Below, in pieces: positions 46,125-56,956 of a stretch of 64,000 bases of DNA (its first letter is position 1; each line of letters begins with the position of its first letter). Under the pieces are notes generated by a model. That model saw nothing but the letters and a program-made list of their open reading frames with translations. It did no database searches and was not told the origin of the DNA. Origin of the DNA: Rhizoclosmatium globosum (lineage: Eukaryota; Chytridiomycota; Chytridiomycetes; Chytridiales; Chytriomycetaceae); the NCBI GenBank assembly GCA_002104985.1, contig MCGO01000127.1:51872-115871 (forward strand), written 5' to 3'. A program made the translations under genes and the position numbers.

Positions 46125-47905
46125 ATGGTAAACTTCTCGTCTTAACTATTGAAGTAACTCTAACACTTCTTGCAAACCAGGATCCACCAATCACATACTC
46201 CCCAACGTCCTCAACATCATTACCAAACTCTCCCCAAATCTCATCACGCCTCCGAACTTCAGCCATCCGTGCTCGTTCAGAATCGCCTCTCATCTCGCGT
46301 GTTCATCAAGACGACACAGACCCAACCGAAGATGATGAAGAAAGCGCATTCTTTGCAACCGCAGACCTCGCCGACGCGCTCCCATCCCTACCAGACCACT
46401 TACTCTCAGACGACCCCGAAGACCCGCAAGAACACCTCGAATTCCTCCCAGAAGACTTGGAACACTCTGGCCCCGTGTCCGATAAAATGCCGCAAGCTTG
46501 TATCTTTGTCGCAAAGTATGTGTTTTCAGTTGTCCCGAACCCTGATTTGACATTTTAATTTTAAACTAAAGTCTTGACGCGGGGAAGTCTGACACGCAGC
46601 TCTTTGAATCAATGTTGAATTACTTTTCAACGTATGGCGGATCGCAGAAGTTAAGATTGATCGTGATAATTTGAATCGGCCGTTTGCGTTTGTACAGTTT
46701 AGTGTGATTAGGGATGCGAGGCGGGTGTTGAGGGATGCTCAAGGTGCTGTTATTGATTCGAGGGTGGTTAGGTTGGAGGAGGCGAAGGTTGTCAGAACTT
46801 TGAGGGCAAAGTGAGTTATTTCGAGTTGTCTGACTGTTGTTGATTCTAATGTCTCGGATGAATACAGGTATAATCCAAATTGGTCCGCAGACAACGTACA
46901 GAACCATTTTAAAAAGTTTGGATACTTGGAGGATTTGCAATGCTTCGTCATCGTGACACGAACGACTACAAGGGCATCGTCTACATTAAATACTTCAGTC
47001 GCGCTGATGCCATTCAAGCCTATTTGGTACTATAACCCCTCCCTTCTCCACCAACAACACTCTAACAAATCCTCTAGCACACCCGCAAACTCGCCAAATG
47101 GTCCATCGACTGGGTGAAGCCCAACACCCGCCCCTTAGACCACGACCCCCGTTCCCTCTTCATCGGAAACCTAAACCCAGACAGAATCACCCTCCCCCTC
47201 CTCCGCGCAAAGTTCACCAATTACGGCGAAATCATATCCTCCCGCCTCTTCACTCCCCCTGCTGCGAAACACGCGTTCGCGTTTGTGCAATACGGCGAGG
47301 ACGGCGACGCGAGTCTTGCAATTGATGAGTTGCATGGGAGTTTGTGGTTAGGCAGTGTCATTAAGGTTATGTATCGGGAACAGAGGGCGAGGAATAGTGG
47401 TGCTGGGTTGGATCCTACTGCTCAAGAGTTTGTTCAACAGCCACCGCAACCTGTATTGCAACAACCAGCACAACAACAGGTGCATCAACATGTTGTGGCT
47501 ACACCGCCGCCTGTTTATCAGCCTTATGGATTCGGTTATCCTCCTCCAATGAGATCTCCATCTGTCGTACCTGTTGCAACGAATTCTTCTGTTATGTATC
47601 ATCCTGGAATCTACCCCCCACAACCACCATACCACTATCAAATGTATCACCCCGTTCAACCCCACCAAGTTCCTATCCCTATGTCATACCATCCCGTTCA
47701 AGGTGTGATTCCAGACGCTACTACCGCGTATCCATCCCCACCTCCTGGATACGCGATTCCACCTGGTTGGCACGTTGTAATGATTCCTCATGATTATTAT
47801 AACCATCCCCAAGCGTATTCTCAAGCTCCACCACAGCCTCCACAGCAGCAACAACAACAGCCCGATGTTGATTTCGATTGGGAGTCGAGTCGCGCGCAAA
47901 CCTAG
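46125..47905 (+). CDS. RNA-binding protein with three RRMs and a Gln/Pro-rich tail
   Basis: The first coding exon is just ATG (46125-46127), followed by an intron; then 46181-46515, 46572-46810, 46868-47026 and 47078-47905. Adding one base near 46640 and one near 46938 makes all phases agree, with 521 residues. An acidic, Ser-rich leader precedes RRM1 (ACIFVANLDAGKSDTQLFESM, RPFAFVQFSV), RRM2 (NPNWSADNVQNHFKKFGYLEDLQ, GIVYIKYFSRADAIQAYL) and RRM3 (RSLFIGNLNPDRITLPLLRAKF, HAFAFVQYGEDGDASLAI). The C-terminal 170 residues are rich in Gln, Pro and Tyr, typical of mRNA-binding regulators. The specific orthologue is not assigned. It probably binds mRNA in the cytoplasm or nucleus. Confidence 0.85.
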
Positions 47906-48430
47906 ATTGTTTTGGGTGGATATGCAGCGATTTCTTGTAGAAAGACTTGTACTGCTTTTCGGGAGGTCTTTAGGTTCCTTTGCTTTACATTATTGTTTTT
48001 TCTAGATTCTGTTGATTTTGCGCCTCTTTGATTTATAGATTATGTAGCTGAATAGACTTTATTAACACGTTTAAGACGGAAAATCGCATGGGAGTGTTCA
48101 GTAAGTTTCTCACTTTTGATCATCATTCATCTCACGAAATTAATGAAGATTTGAATTTCTTGGCCCTTTGTTGAGTGGCGTTGATTTGCGGATTCGTGGG
48201 TTTTAAGGAAAATTCAGCCCCCAGGAGCCCCAGCCATATTGACCTATGGGTTAGTTTCATACAAGCCTCGAGCCAAATAGGGTGTGTTCGGCCTGTAATG
48301 TAGTAGAAACTTGAAATATGATGATTTGTAACGCTTTAGTAAGCTTGACAGGTGTGGGTGCCGCCTTGGAGTTTTTATTGTCCGATTTTATTCTTTAAAA
48401 ACAACGAAAACTCAAACCAAACACCGTAAT
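47906..48430. other. Intergenic upstream of POP2, no gene seen
   Basis: No convincing frame. GTGGCGTTGATT near 48176 is also present about 60 bp upstream of the POP1 start, hinting that promoter sequence was duplicated with the gene. A TTTATTCTTT tract lies 35 bp before the start codon. Confidence 0.4.
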
Positions 48431-51220
48431 ATGTTGCGCAAGGTTGAGACTATCACGACTAAGACAACGATCAAGAACGTCGATGGAACCTCCAACACAA
48501 AGGAGGTCAAACCATCACCACCCAGTACGAGGAAATTGCCAAGACTCTCTTCAATTACCCATCAGTTCGCGAGATGACCAAGTCGATATCCTTCACGGGT
48601 TGAGATCAAGGTGTGTATTCGCTTCATATAGTGTCTCTTAATGATTTCATCTGCTAATCTTGACTATCGTAGGATCCGTGCGTTGTTCCAGTCGATTGAT
48701 TTGTGCTGATTGATTGACAGTTACCGCCACCTTGAAGACCCTGATGCCCCTGAGACCAAACGTTTGTAGAGGACCAGGGAAAGCTCTTCCAGGACTTCAT
48801 CAATCCAAGGGCGGTGATGTTCGCACCAAGTTGGAGGCTCGTTTCACTGAAATGTTTAACTACGAGAGGTAACACAATTTAGTGCGTTTTATTGTGTGAT
48901 CTTATTCGTTTTTATTAGATACGGTTTACCGTTCAAGAAGGGAGACAACTACTACTGTAGGTTTTGAGTGGTCACGTGAGTTTATATTCTCAGTAATGAA
49001 CAATTGCTTCAACAGACTTCCACAACTCTGGTCTACAGCCACAATCCGTGCTGTATACTCAAAAAACGGTCGACGGCGAATCGTCCGTGTTCTTTGATGT
49101 GAGATCTTTCGAACTTTACAACACACTTTTGCTGATGCAAGCTACAGCCAAACACCCTTTCTCAAGACGGAACAGTGTCTCTTTCTAGATACAGTTTCTC
49201 TGAATCCGGAAAGTTCTTTGCTTATGCTGTGTATGTTTACTGACTGACTCTATTCTCAAATCAACTAATGCCATATTTTTAAGTTCTGTCAGCGGTAGTG
49301 ACTGGGTCAAGATTCACGTGCGGGAAGTTGGTGCTGACAAGGACTTGGAAGAGAAGCCTTTGGAATGGTAAGGCTTGTCACTTCCAAAACTGATACTATA
49401 ATATTCGTTTCAGGATGAAGTTCGGCGGAATTGAGTGGACGCATGATGAAAAGGGTTTCTTTTACAACAGATACCCAGCTCCATCTGTTTCTCTCGACAA
49501 GGCTGGAACAGAAACTAATGTCAATAAGAACCAGGCTGTCTACTACCACCGCGTTGGAACCGACCAGTCTGAGGATATTGCTGTTTACAAGGATCCAGAG
49601 CACCCTGACTTTGGTTTCGTTACTACTGTGTCTGACTGTGGTCGTTACGTTATTGTTGGAGCCTGGAAGGGAACTCACCCAGAGTCTCTCTTTTACTACG
49701 CGGATCTCGAGAAGCAGTTTGGAGGAAACTCTGTTCTTGGTTAGTCAAGACTACTTGTGTTTAGTGAACAATTCAAAAAACTGACAATGATTGAAGGTGT
49801 TCCAGAATTTACCACTATTGTTGGAGAAAGGACGGGAGCATATGACTGGTATTTGAATGTGCAAAACTATAGACATTATTTTTAACTGTTTCCATAGGAT
49901 CGCAAACGAAGGAACTGTGTTCTACTTCGTCACCTCTGACGGTGCTCCAAACAAACATGTTGTCAAATATGATGTTGCCCAACCAGAATTGGTATGTTTT
50001 AACTACACATAAGGTAATGACTGACAAAATCCTTGAAGGGATTCTCTGTTGTTATTCCCGAAGTTGAAACTGCCATCTTCTACCACAAGGTTGTGGCCAA
50101 CAACAAGCTTGTTTTGGTTTACATGCAAGATGTGAAGCATGTCATGAGGGTCCACGATCTTACAACTGGAGAGTACTTGCACAACATTGATTTGCCAACT
50201 GGGTCTATCATCAAGGGAGTCTCTGGTAGCAAGGTTGGTGTTCGGTTCTCTGGTCGAGTATGACTAACCACTGGAACAATAGAACAAAACTGAATTTTTC
50301 TACAACTTTGGATCGTTCATTTCTCCAGGCATCACTAGAAGATTCGATTTTGCTAACGGTCAAGACACGTTGTTCAAGGAGACTATCGTCCCTGGTTTCG
50401 ACTCCTCCATCTTCGAGGTCAAGCAAGTCTTCTATCCTTCTGCCGACGGCACCAAGATCCCCATGTATATCTTCCACAAGAAGGGCTCGAGATGAACGGC
50501 GAGAATCCAGCGTTCCAATACGCGTATGGAGGATTCAATTTCTCTGTTTTGCCATCTTTCTCCGTTGCGTGGCTCACTTTTGCCGAGAAATTCAACGGAG
50601 TTGTTGCCATTGTCAACATTCGTGGAGGAGGAGAGTACGGTCAAGCATGGCACGATGCTGGACGTCTTTTCAACAAGCAAAACTGTTCTACTGACTTCCA
50701 GTATGCCTCTCGATACTTGATTTCCGAAAAGTACACTAAGCCTGCCAAGCTCGCGATTAACGGAGGTTCAAACGGAGGACTCTTGATTGGTACCGTTTTG
50801 AACCAAGCCCCAGAACTCTACGGTCTCGGCATTGCCGACGTTGGAGTCCACGACTTGCTCCGTTTCCACAAATTCACTATTGGTCACGCTTGGACCAGTG
50901 ATTTTGGAAACCCAGACGTCAAGGAGGACTTTGAAAACATTCTCAAGATTTCCCCTCTACACAATGTTGATTCCAGCAAAGCATATCCAGCTGTTTTGAT
51001 CGTCACTGGTGATCATGACAATCGTGTCGTTCCATTGCACTCTTTGAAGTTGGGAGCTACTATGCAGTACGAGTTGAACAACAATGCAAAGCCAATTATG
51101 ATGAGAATCAACACAAAGGCTGGTCACGGAGCTGGAAAGAGTATTCAACAGACTATTGAGGAGCTTTCTGACAAGTATACTTACTTGTCAATTACTTTGG
51201 ATGCTCCTTACTTCGATTAG
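48431..51220 (+). CDS. Prolyl oligopeptidase (family S9A), copy 2, with frameshifts
   Basis: It has the same exon-intron layout as POP1, including the 5-nt exon at 48673-48677. Relative to POP1 it lacks single bases at six points: three in exon 1 (about 48508-48600), two in exon 3 (near 48761 and 48806) and one in the last exon (near 50484). Exon 1 regains frame after three losses; exon 3 does not. The catalytic half reads openly from 50492: GGGEYGQAWHDAG, GGSNGGLL, GDHDNRVVP and KAGHGAGKS, so the Ser, Asp and His are all kept. It is close to POP1 in protein sequence. It is either a young duplicate with sequencing gaps or a decaying copy; the intact catalytic half and introns favour the former. 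Confidence 0.85.
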
Positions 51221-51240
51221 ATTTTATTGTTCGTTGGAAA

Positions 51241-51246
51241 AATAAA
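51241..51246 (+). terminator. Poly(A) signal AATAAA after POP2
   Basis: AATAAAG 20 bp downstream of the stop codon, the same arrangement as after POP1. Confidence 0.4.
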
Positions 51247-51457
51247 GTAGGGGGATTAATTCACATTTATTATTGGGGTTCTTTCATTAGATTTTTAAGA
51301 GTATTTTACCAGTTATTTTACGTCCCTTGTTGCTGAATAGATTTTGCTGCAGACATTAGCGGTGGGGGAAAGGGAAGGTTTGTTGAGCATTTCAACCAAG
51401 ATTGAAACAATCAAAGATTCCCGCCAAAAAGCCCTTCCACTTGACGATACCCTATAC

Positions 51458-54424
51458 ATGGACCCGTTAGAGTACTTTCGAGCAACAGCAGAAGTTAAAC
51501 AGCTGGTAGATCAACCCTGTCCAGTGGGGTCACTCAGTGAAAGTCTGCCACATCCAACATTTCAATCAAAGGTACTTATTTGTCGACACAGGATCACCTT
51601 TATAACCAATTACGTTGTAGGATATAATAATCACATACGTTTTGATCCTCCTCAATCTGTTCAAATCGAATATCGACGAGCACAATAACCTCGGTTTCGT
51701 CAGTCCTCCACCAACTGAAGAAGCGGAACCGAACAGCGCGTTGAGGATATTATCATCGCTGTTCACAGTTATTCCACGGTCATCCGAATCGGGATATCCC
51801 AGTTCTTCAGTGAAAGTGTATGAAAAATGGGCGAGGGGTGTACTAGAATCTGTGATTTGGTTCAACTCACTCGCAGGAGAAGGTCCCTACTTCCTAAATC
51901 GTACTTATCGTAGCTAATATTACGAGCTACTAGACATCGAATGTTTAAACGACGTTCAAACCGAAGGAGCACCAACAGAATCCCTCCTAAAAGTCCTCCG
52001 CCTCGCCGTCAAAAACATTCCCAAAAACAATACAATTATCGCGTCCCCTCAGGTGTCTCATAACATGGCCGTGATCGTCATCTCAAATCTCCTCACATCA
52101 ACCTTCTCTTACCAAGGAGCTTTCACGCGTCTTTCCTCTGTCGCGGGTAAAACAAGCTCTGAAACAAAGACGCAGTCGAAACTTAAATATGACGCGCGAC
52201 TGCGTTCTGTGATTCGACAGTTGAGCTCGATTCTCATCACGGATATGACGAGTGGGGTTGATACATGGGAGCAAGAGAAAACGCGGAGCTTTATGCAGCA
52301 ACGGATTGAACAGAGTGTTGTTGTGTACATGTTGAATGAACGCAAGAAAGAGCGGGATATGAAAGTACGCCGAAGGAAAGATAGCTCGTCAAGTAGTTAT
52401 TCGTCTATAAGTGGACCTGATTCTTCCCAGAGGAGTACAATACCAAGAACTAATTCGAGGAAAGCTATTAGAAACCTGTCAATATCGGAAAATGGATCGT
52501 TTTCGGTGAACGTGACGGCGTCGTCACCAGGTGGTCGGACTTCAGTCACGTCTCCCTCGAGGTCGCATGGACGTGAAATCCCCGCGGAAACAAGACGCTC
52601 TACGATTACTGCAATTGAGTTAGATGCGAGGACAGCAAAGAAACCTTCTCCTGGTTTGAAAGTTGAAACGCAATCGCAACAACTGAATGTCATGGATTGG
52701 CTGGCCACGCCTTTAAGTGGAATGTCGTCAATTATATCAAGTTTGTATATACCTAGCCATAAATATAGATCTTCAGTTTCTTATAAGACTTCAGATATCA
52801 ATAGTTTCACAAGTCAAAAAAGCGTCTCCAGTTCCCCCGCATCGCCAGTTTTTTCAACACTCAATGAAAGTGAAGAAGAAGAGACGGTTGTTTCTCCGTT
52901 AACGCTGTTTGGAATTACAAGTAGTAATGATGCGCTGTTTTCATTTCAAAATGAGAACGGTCTTAAAGACTGGTTTTTCAAAGAGGTGCAGATCCATGAA
53001 GTATCGCTTCATGTTGTGATTTGCGTATCTGGATTATTGGGCTCTTTGGATGATGTGGTTGATCCTTGGCAGTTTTTGCCAGCTTTCGTCCCATTTTCTG
53101 ATATGTAATTCACCAACTATATGCAGTTCAATCTTTATTAACAGACCATATAGATATTCTCTCGGTTTCCACACAAATGGGCTGCTCCAACTCAACTCTG
53201 AAATCAAATCGTTTATCCTAACATCGAACAAGAAACGGAAATCGGAAACAGTTCAACAGCAGTTGGCCCAGAATAATGGGAATTTGACAAAAGATAGTAT
53301 CGGCGACTTGTCCATCAACTTAAGCATTCCAGATATCTTCTCAGCGCCGCACATATTTCCCACACCACCCAGTTTGCTTGATACTTGGAATGATGCACTG
53401 CTGGCGGCTCAAAAAGCTGGGGAGGAATTGGGAAAACGGATATTATTGAAGGAAGCCTACGGAAAAAGGCCAATAACGTTAGCTGGCTTCGGATTAGGCG
53501 CCAGAGTGATTTATTACGCATTATTAGAAGTTGTGAAGGAAGCGAACACAGGAGAGCAGAATGTATTTAGGTACAGAAACTCCTCGACTATGTTTGACAC
53601 TGACTGGTTTGATTTATAGTCTAATCGACTCAGTTTATCTCATCACAGCTCCAGTTATCTCTGACCTCGAATCATGGACAAAGATTTCAAGCATTGTGGC
53701 TGGTCGAATAGTGAATGCATATTCGACGAAGGATACCGTTCTCACGCTGTTTCAGTCATCACTTCTTGAATCCAACCTCGAAATGAACAAGTCTTTTATT
53801 GGAATGGGTCCAATCAGTGGGAAACCTAGTGTTCCGCTCTCAACTTCAACTATGCTTAATTACACGGCTGTTAATCACAACGAAGTGTGCGGAAACAAAG
53901 TTGAAAACGTGGATTGCTCGGATTTAATCAAGCTTCACATCAAAACGGAAACCATATTGCCTCAGATCATGGAGCGGATAGGTTTCGAGAGGTCGTTTGG
54001 AGATACTCGAGCTCCAGTTGCATCTGCCTCCCCAGCTGAGACGAACGTCACTGCTGAGCCTACCCCATTGGTGGAAAAGGGAGCGCCATTCCGTAAAAAC
54101 ACGTTGAGCAAATTAGTGATTCCGAGCACGCCAGTAAAACAAGAATCTGTACCACTCCAGTTTGATACTTTGTTTGATGCCAACGTGGAGTTTTTGGGAA
54201 CGGGTGAGCTTGTGGAGACTCCGGAACTGTTGACTGCCAACACAGACTTTTTCGTGACCCCAACGTCGGCTCAAATATCAAAAGACATAATCTATGAGCC
54301 TGAAGCGTTGCTTTTGACACCATTATCTCGACCGGGATCTAACAAGACGCTGGATGAAGACGAAGAAGATCGGGAGCAGGCAAAGGCGTGGATTTCTTCT
54401 GGGTTGGAAGGAAGGTTCTTTTAG
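51458..54424 (+). CDS. DUF726/TMCO4-family alpha/beta hydrolase-like protein, nucleophile Ser missing
   Basis: The first in-frame ATG is at 51458; coding-like sequence runs upstream to 51344 without an ATG, so a 5' exon may be missing. Exons: to 51571, 51621-53104, 53145-53571 and 53621-54424. An in-frame TAA at 51915-51917 interrupts exon 2, while coding resumes at once in the same frame (YYELLDIECLND). Family features are HVVICVSGLLGSLDDVVDPW, RYSLGFHTNGLLQLNSEIKSF, GKRPITLAGFGLGARVIYYALLEV-like sequence and, after it, VYLITAPVISDLESWTKIS and AGRIVNAYSTKDTVL. In relatives such as TMCO4 and yeast Mil1 the elbow reads G-F-S-L-G; here Gly replaces the Ser. The middle third is Ser-rich and disordered. 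It is probably a membrane-associated lipid or protein hydrolase homologue. Confidence 0.8.
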
Positions 54425-54455
54425 AGGTCGTAAATATATGTGACTTTATTCCATG

Positions 54456-54905
54456 TTATCTGTAAACTGGTGTTGGAATAGTTGTTGGAGTTGGAATCAC
54501 AGAAGTTACATAAAGTCCAACTGTTGTCACAGTCACAGAAGGCCAGTTCTGGACACCAGCAACGATAAAGTCGTAATAAACAATCGCGAAAGGTCCCTCA
54601 ACAGACGGTGCAGTGATATTGAATCTTTCGGACAAATCTCCGTTGAAAGGTCGGTGAGATTGATGAACAAGGGAATGCCCAGGTTCAACGTAAACATAGA
54701 CATCCTTGCTACCCGCAGATAGCGCGTTAGTGAGATGGTACATTGATGATATGGTTGAGTTTGGCAGCACCTTGTACGTAATGGTGTAAGGGAAACATAG
54801 GAAGTATAGCCAAGCTAAACTTACCAGAGTGCCGTCAGCTGGGTAGTATACACCCACACCGAGAGTCAATGCAAAGTTGAGAAGCAGAAGAATCCAGGAA
54901 TACAT
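54456..54905 (-). CDS. Small secreted protein, 131 residues
   Basis: Two exons on the minus strand, 54905-54825 and 54770-54456. The start MYSWILLLLNFALTLGVGVYY is a clear signal peptide; the frame is open further upstream, but this ATG gives the typical secretory N-terminus. The mature part is rich in Val, Tyr, Ser and Thr, with beta-strand-like stretches (DVYVYVEPGHSLVH, FAIVYYDFIVAGV), one N-glycosylation site in PNSTIS and another in FNITAP, and a Thr/Pro end. It has no cysteines, and no family was recognised. It is divergent from PC-esterase copy B; the two start codons lie 137 bp apart, so they may share a promoter. Confidence 0.7.
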   Translation of the reverse strand: MYSWILLLLNFALTLGVGVYYPADGTLVSLAWLYFLCFPYTITYKVLPNSTISSMYHLTNALSAGSKDVYVYVEPGHSLVHQSHRPFNGDLSERFNITAPSVEGPFAIVYYDFIVAGVQNWPSVTVTTVGLYVTSVIPTPTTIPTPVYR

Positions 54906-55042
54906 GAAGGCGTGAAATGTGGATGGTTGAACGGAAGAAAAACTGTGGAATTCTGATTTCCACCTGTCAAAGTTGAATATGACACGTTCAACAGGTATGC
55001 TCTTTGAATCAAACTCAAGCTTAACAATTCTGAACAACAGTC

Positions 55043-56899
55043 ATGAAGCGCTTTGAACGCGACTTATTTAGAATTGGGGCTGTATCTTGTTTGGGTTTGC
55101 CGGCACTGTCACTATCTTTATCTCGAAAGAAACGCGTCCTTCGACGGATTTCAACCCCATAACTATCTGGATATTTCAGCCGGAAGATTATCTCTATCGC
55201 CTGCAACTGATGAATTCGGGTTGAATTCAGGTTCTTCGTTTGATGACAGTCTACCCGACCTGAAAAAGGAGCCGATTGTTCCTCTTATTATTGATTCCAC
55301 TCTTGAAGATAGTGCTCGATGAAAGAGTTATTGTGTCCGAAATGGGAGGCTTATGACAAACGAATCCAACTCAAAAAAGACTTTCGAGATAATTGTACTA
55401 TCCTGCCTTCAACATCAAATAATTTTACTATCACACTCTGCGAATCAACGCGATTCTGTGGACAGGGATACTTTCTTGTGTCACGGACCGATAACTCAAT
55501 GTGCGACTCAATGTTGCAAATGACCGTCTCACACAATCCCATCATGGATCAGTATTTCAAAGAGAAACTTGGACCAGACGCGTTCCAACTGATTTTTGAC
55601 GGACCTCAAAGGGAAACACCTCCACTTTGGGCCCACCTTGGAGACTGTGAATACAAACTTCCATTCCGACTCACAAATCCGGGACATTATACCGTTCAAC
55701 TCATCAATACTTATGACTACTTTAAGGCAGTTGACGAAGTGATCGAAGACGTATGGCCGAAACCTGTTTACAAACAGCTATTAGCAAAAGATTTTCTGCT
55801 TGAAGTTTGCCAGTGGTGTCCAAAGTACTCTTCACTGAAACTGGAAAAAACCATCAATGGAGAGCTTCCTGCTTGTGGAAGAACTGAGCCACAGCAAGGA
55901 GTTTTTTGAGGATGACGAACGAGACTGAGCGGGAGAGATATAAGTTGAAGATGTATGGCAAGCCGTACATATGGTAAAGATTTTAAGTTGATTATTCTTG
56001 CTAAACTTATCTCGACAAAGGGAGCCACTGGGTTGCCGAATAGACCAGAAATTTGAACTTTTTTCAAACAAGAGTTGCCATGGACGTGAAAACAGAAGTA
56101 TTTTGGTCATTGGGGACTCTCAGGCTAGGATTCTTGCGTGGGCTCTCGACCGAAGGTTCTCTGCCAGCAAGAACCGCTCAACAAGCATTCCCGCGAGTAC
56201 CAGGGCCTCCATAAAAAGTACTTTGCTTCAAAAACAAATAGCACGACTGGATCATCGTCGAATCAACGTGGACGAACGGAGATGCTGTTTCGAAGTGATG
56301 AGCATATGTCAAGCTTCATCAACGTCGCTGGTTATCGATCGTACGACAAGAAAATGAACCTATCAGAAACGGAGAAGCTCGTATTCCCATTTGACACGGT
56401 CGTATTTACACTGGCACATTGGCCTGGCAGTGCTATTCATCAAGGAGGTCACTTCAGTGTGGAGCGATACGTGGATTTGCTTGAACATGTAGCTAATTGG
56501 GTCGAAGTAATTAACCAACGACGCATTAGAATGCAAAAAAAGAAACCGATCAACTTCATATGGATGGGAGTCAATGCTTTCACAATCAAGCCGAATCTGA
56601 ATGTTCCGCATGCAAAAAGCATTGACTGGAGGATTAACTATAGACTTAAAGTGTGGTCGGATTATGCAGAGAAAGTTTTTAGACGGAAAGGTTTGACTAT
56701 CATGAATTCGTTCGATATTACTTTACCTTGGTCGCAAGATACAATAGACGGGGCTCATTTCCACGCGACACCAGGTAAGATTTTTATGAGATGGGTTTGT
56801 GTTAACGTTTGAACCGCCTTAGCTATGGACGCACAAGTTGATGAGGTGCTGCACAAACTAAATATCTGTGGAGTGAAGAACGGATCAAAAAATTCTTAA
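55043..56899 (+). CDS. PC-esterase/GDSL-like type II membrane protein, copy B
   Basis: It starts MKRFERDLFRIGAVSCLG, a short cytosolic tail plus anchor, followed by one apparent frame slip before LPDLKKEPIVPLIIDSTL and another at about 55318 before LLCPKWEAYDKRIQLKKDF. Then come CESTRFCGQGYFLVSR, CEYKLPFRLTNPGHYTVQL, KDFLLEVCQWCP, MTNETERERYKLKMYGKPY, an intron, the GDS block ILVIGDSQARILAWALDRR (near 56110), DTVVFTLAHWPGSA, NFIWMGVNAFTIK, DGAHFHATP (near 56760), an intron and AMDAQVDEVLHKLNIC. This order fits NXPE/TBL-like PC-esterases, which add or remove acetyl groups on glycans in the Golgi; the catalytic Ser and the D-x2-H are present. It is better preserved than copy A but still has several indels. 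Confidence 0.78.
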
Positions 56900-56956
56900 A
56901 TATACTATATTAATAATGTCAGCAAAGAAGCTAATAAATTCGTCTCGTTCCCTATT

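Noticed and set aside
48431..51220. Calling POP2 a definite pseudogene
   Set aside because: All six lesions are one-base losses of the same type as in calnexin nearby, and the catalytic half and all splice sites are intact, so sequence error is at least as likely.
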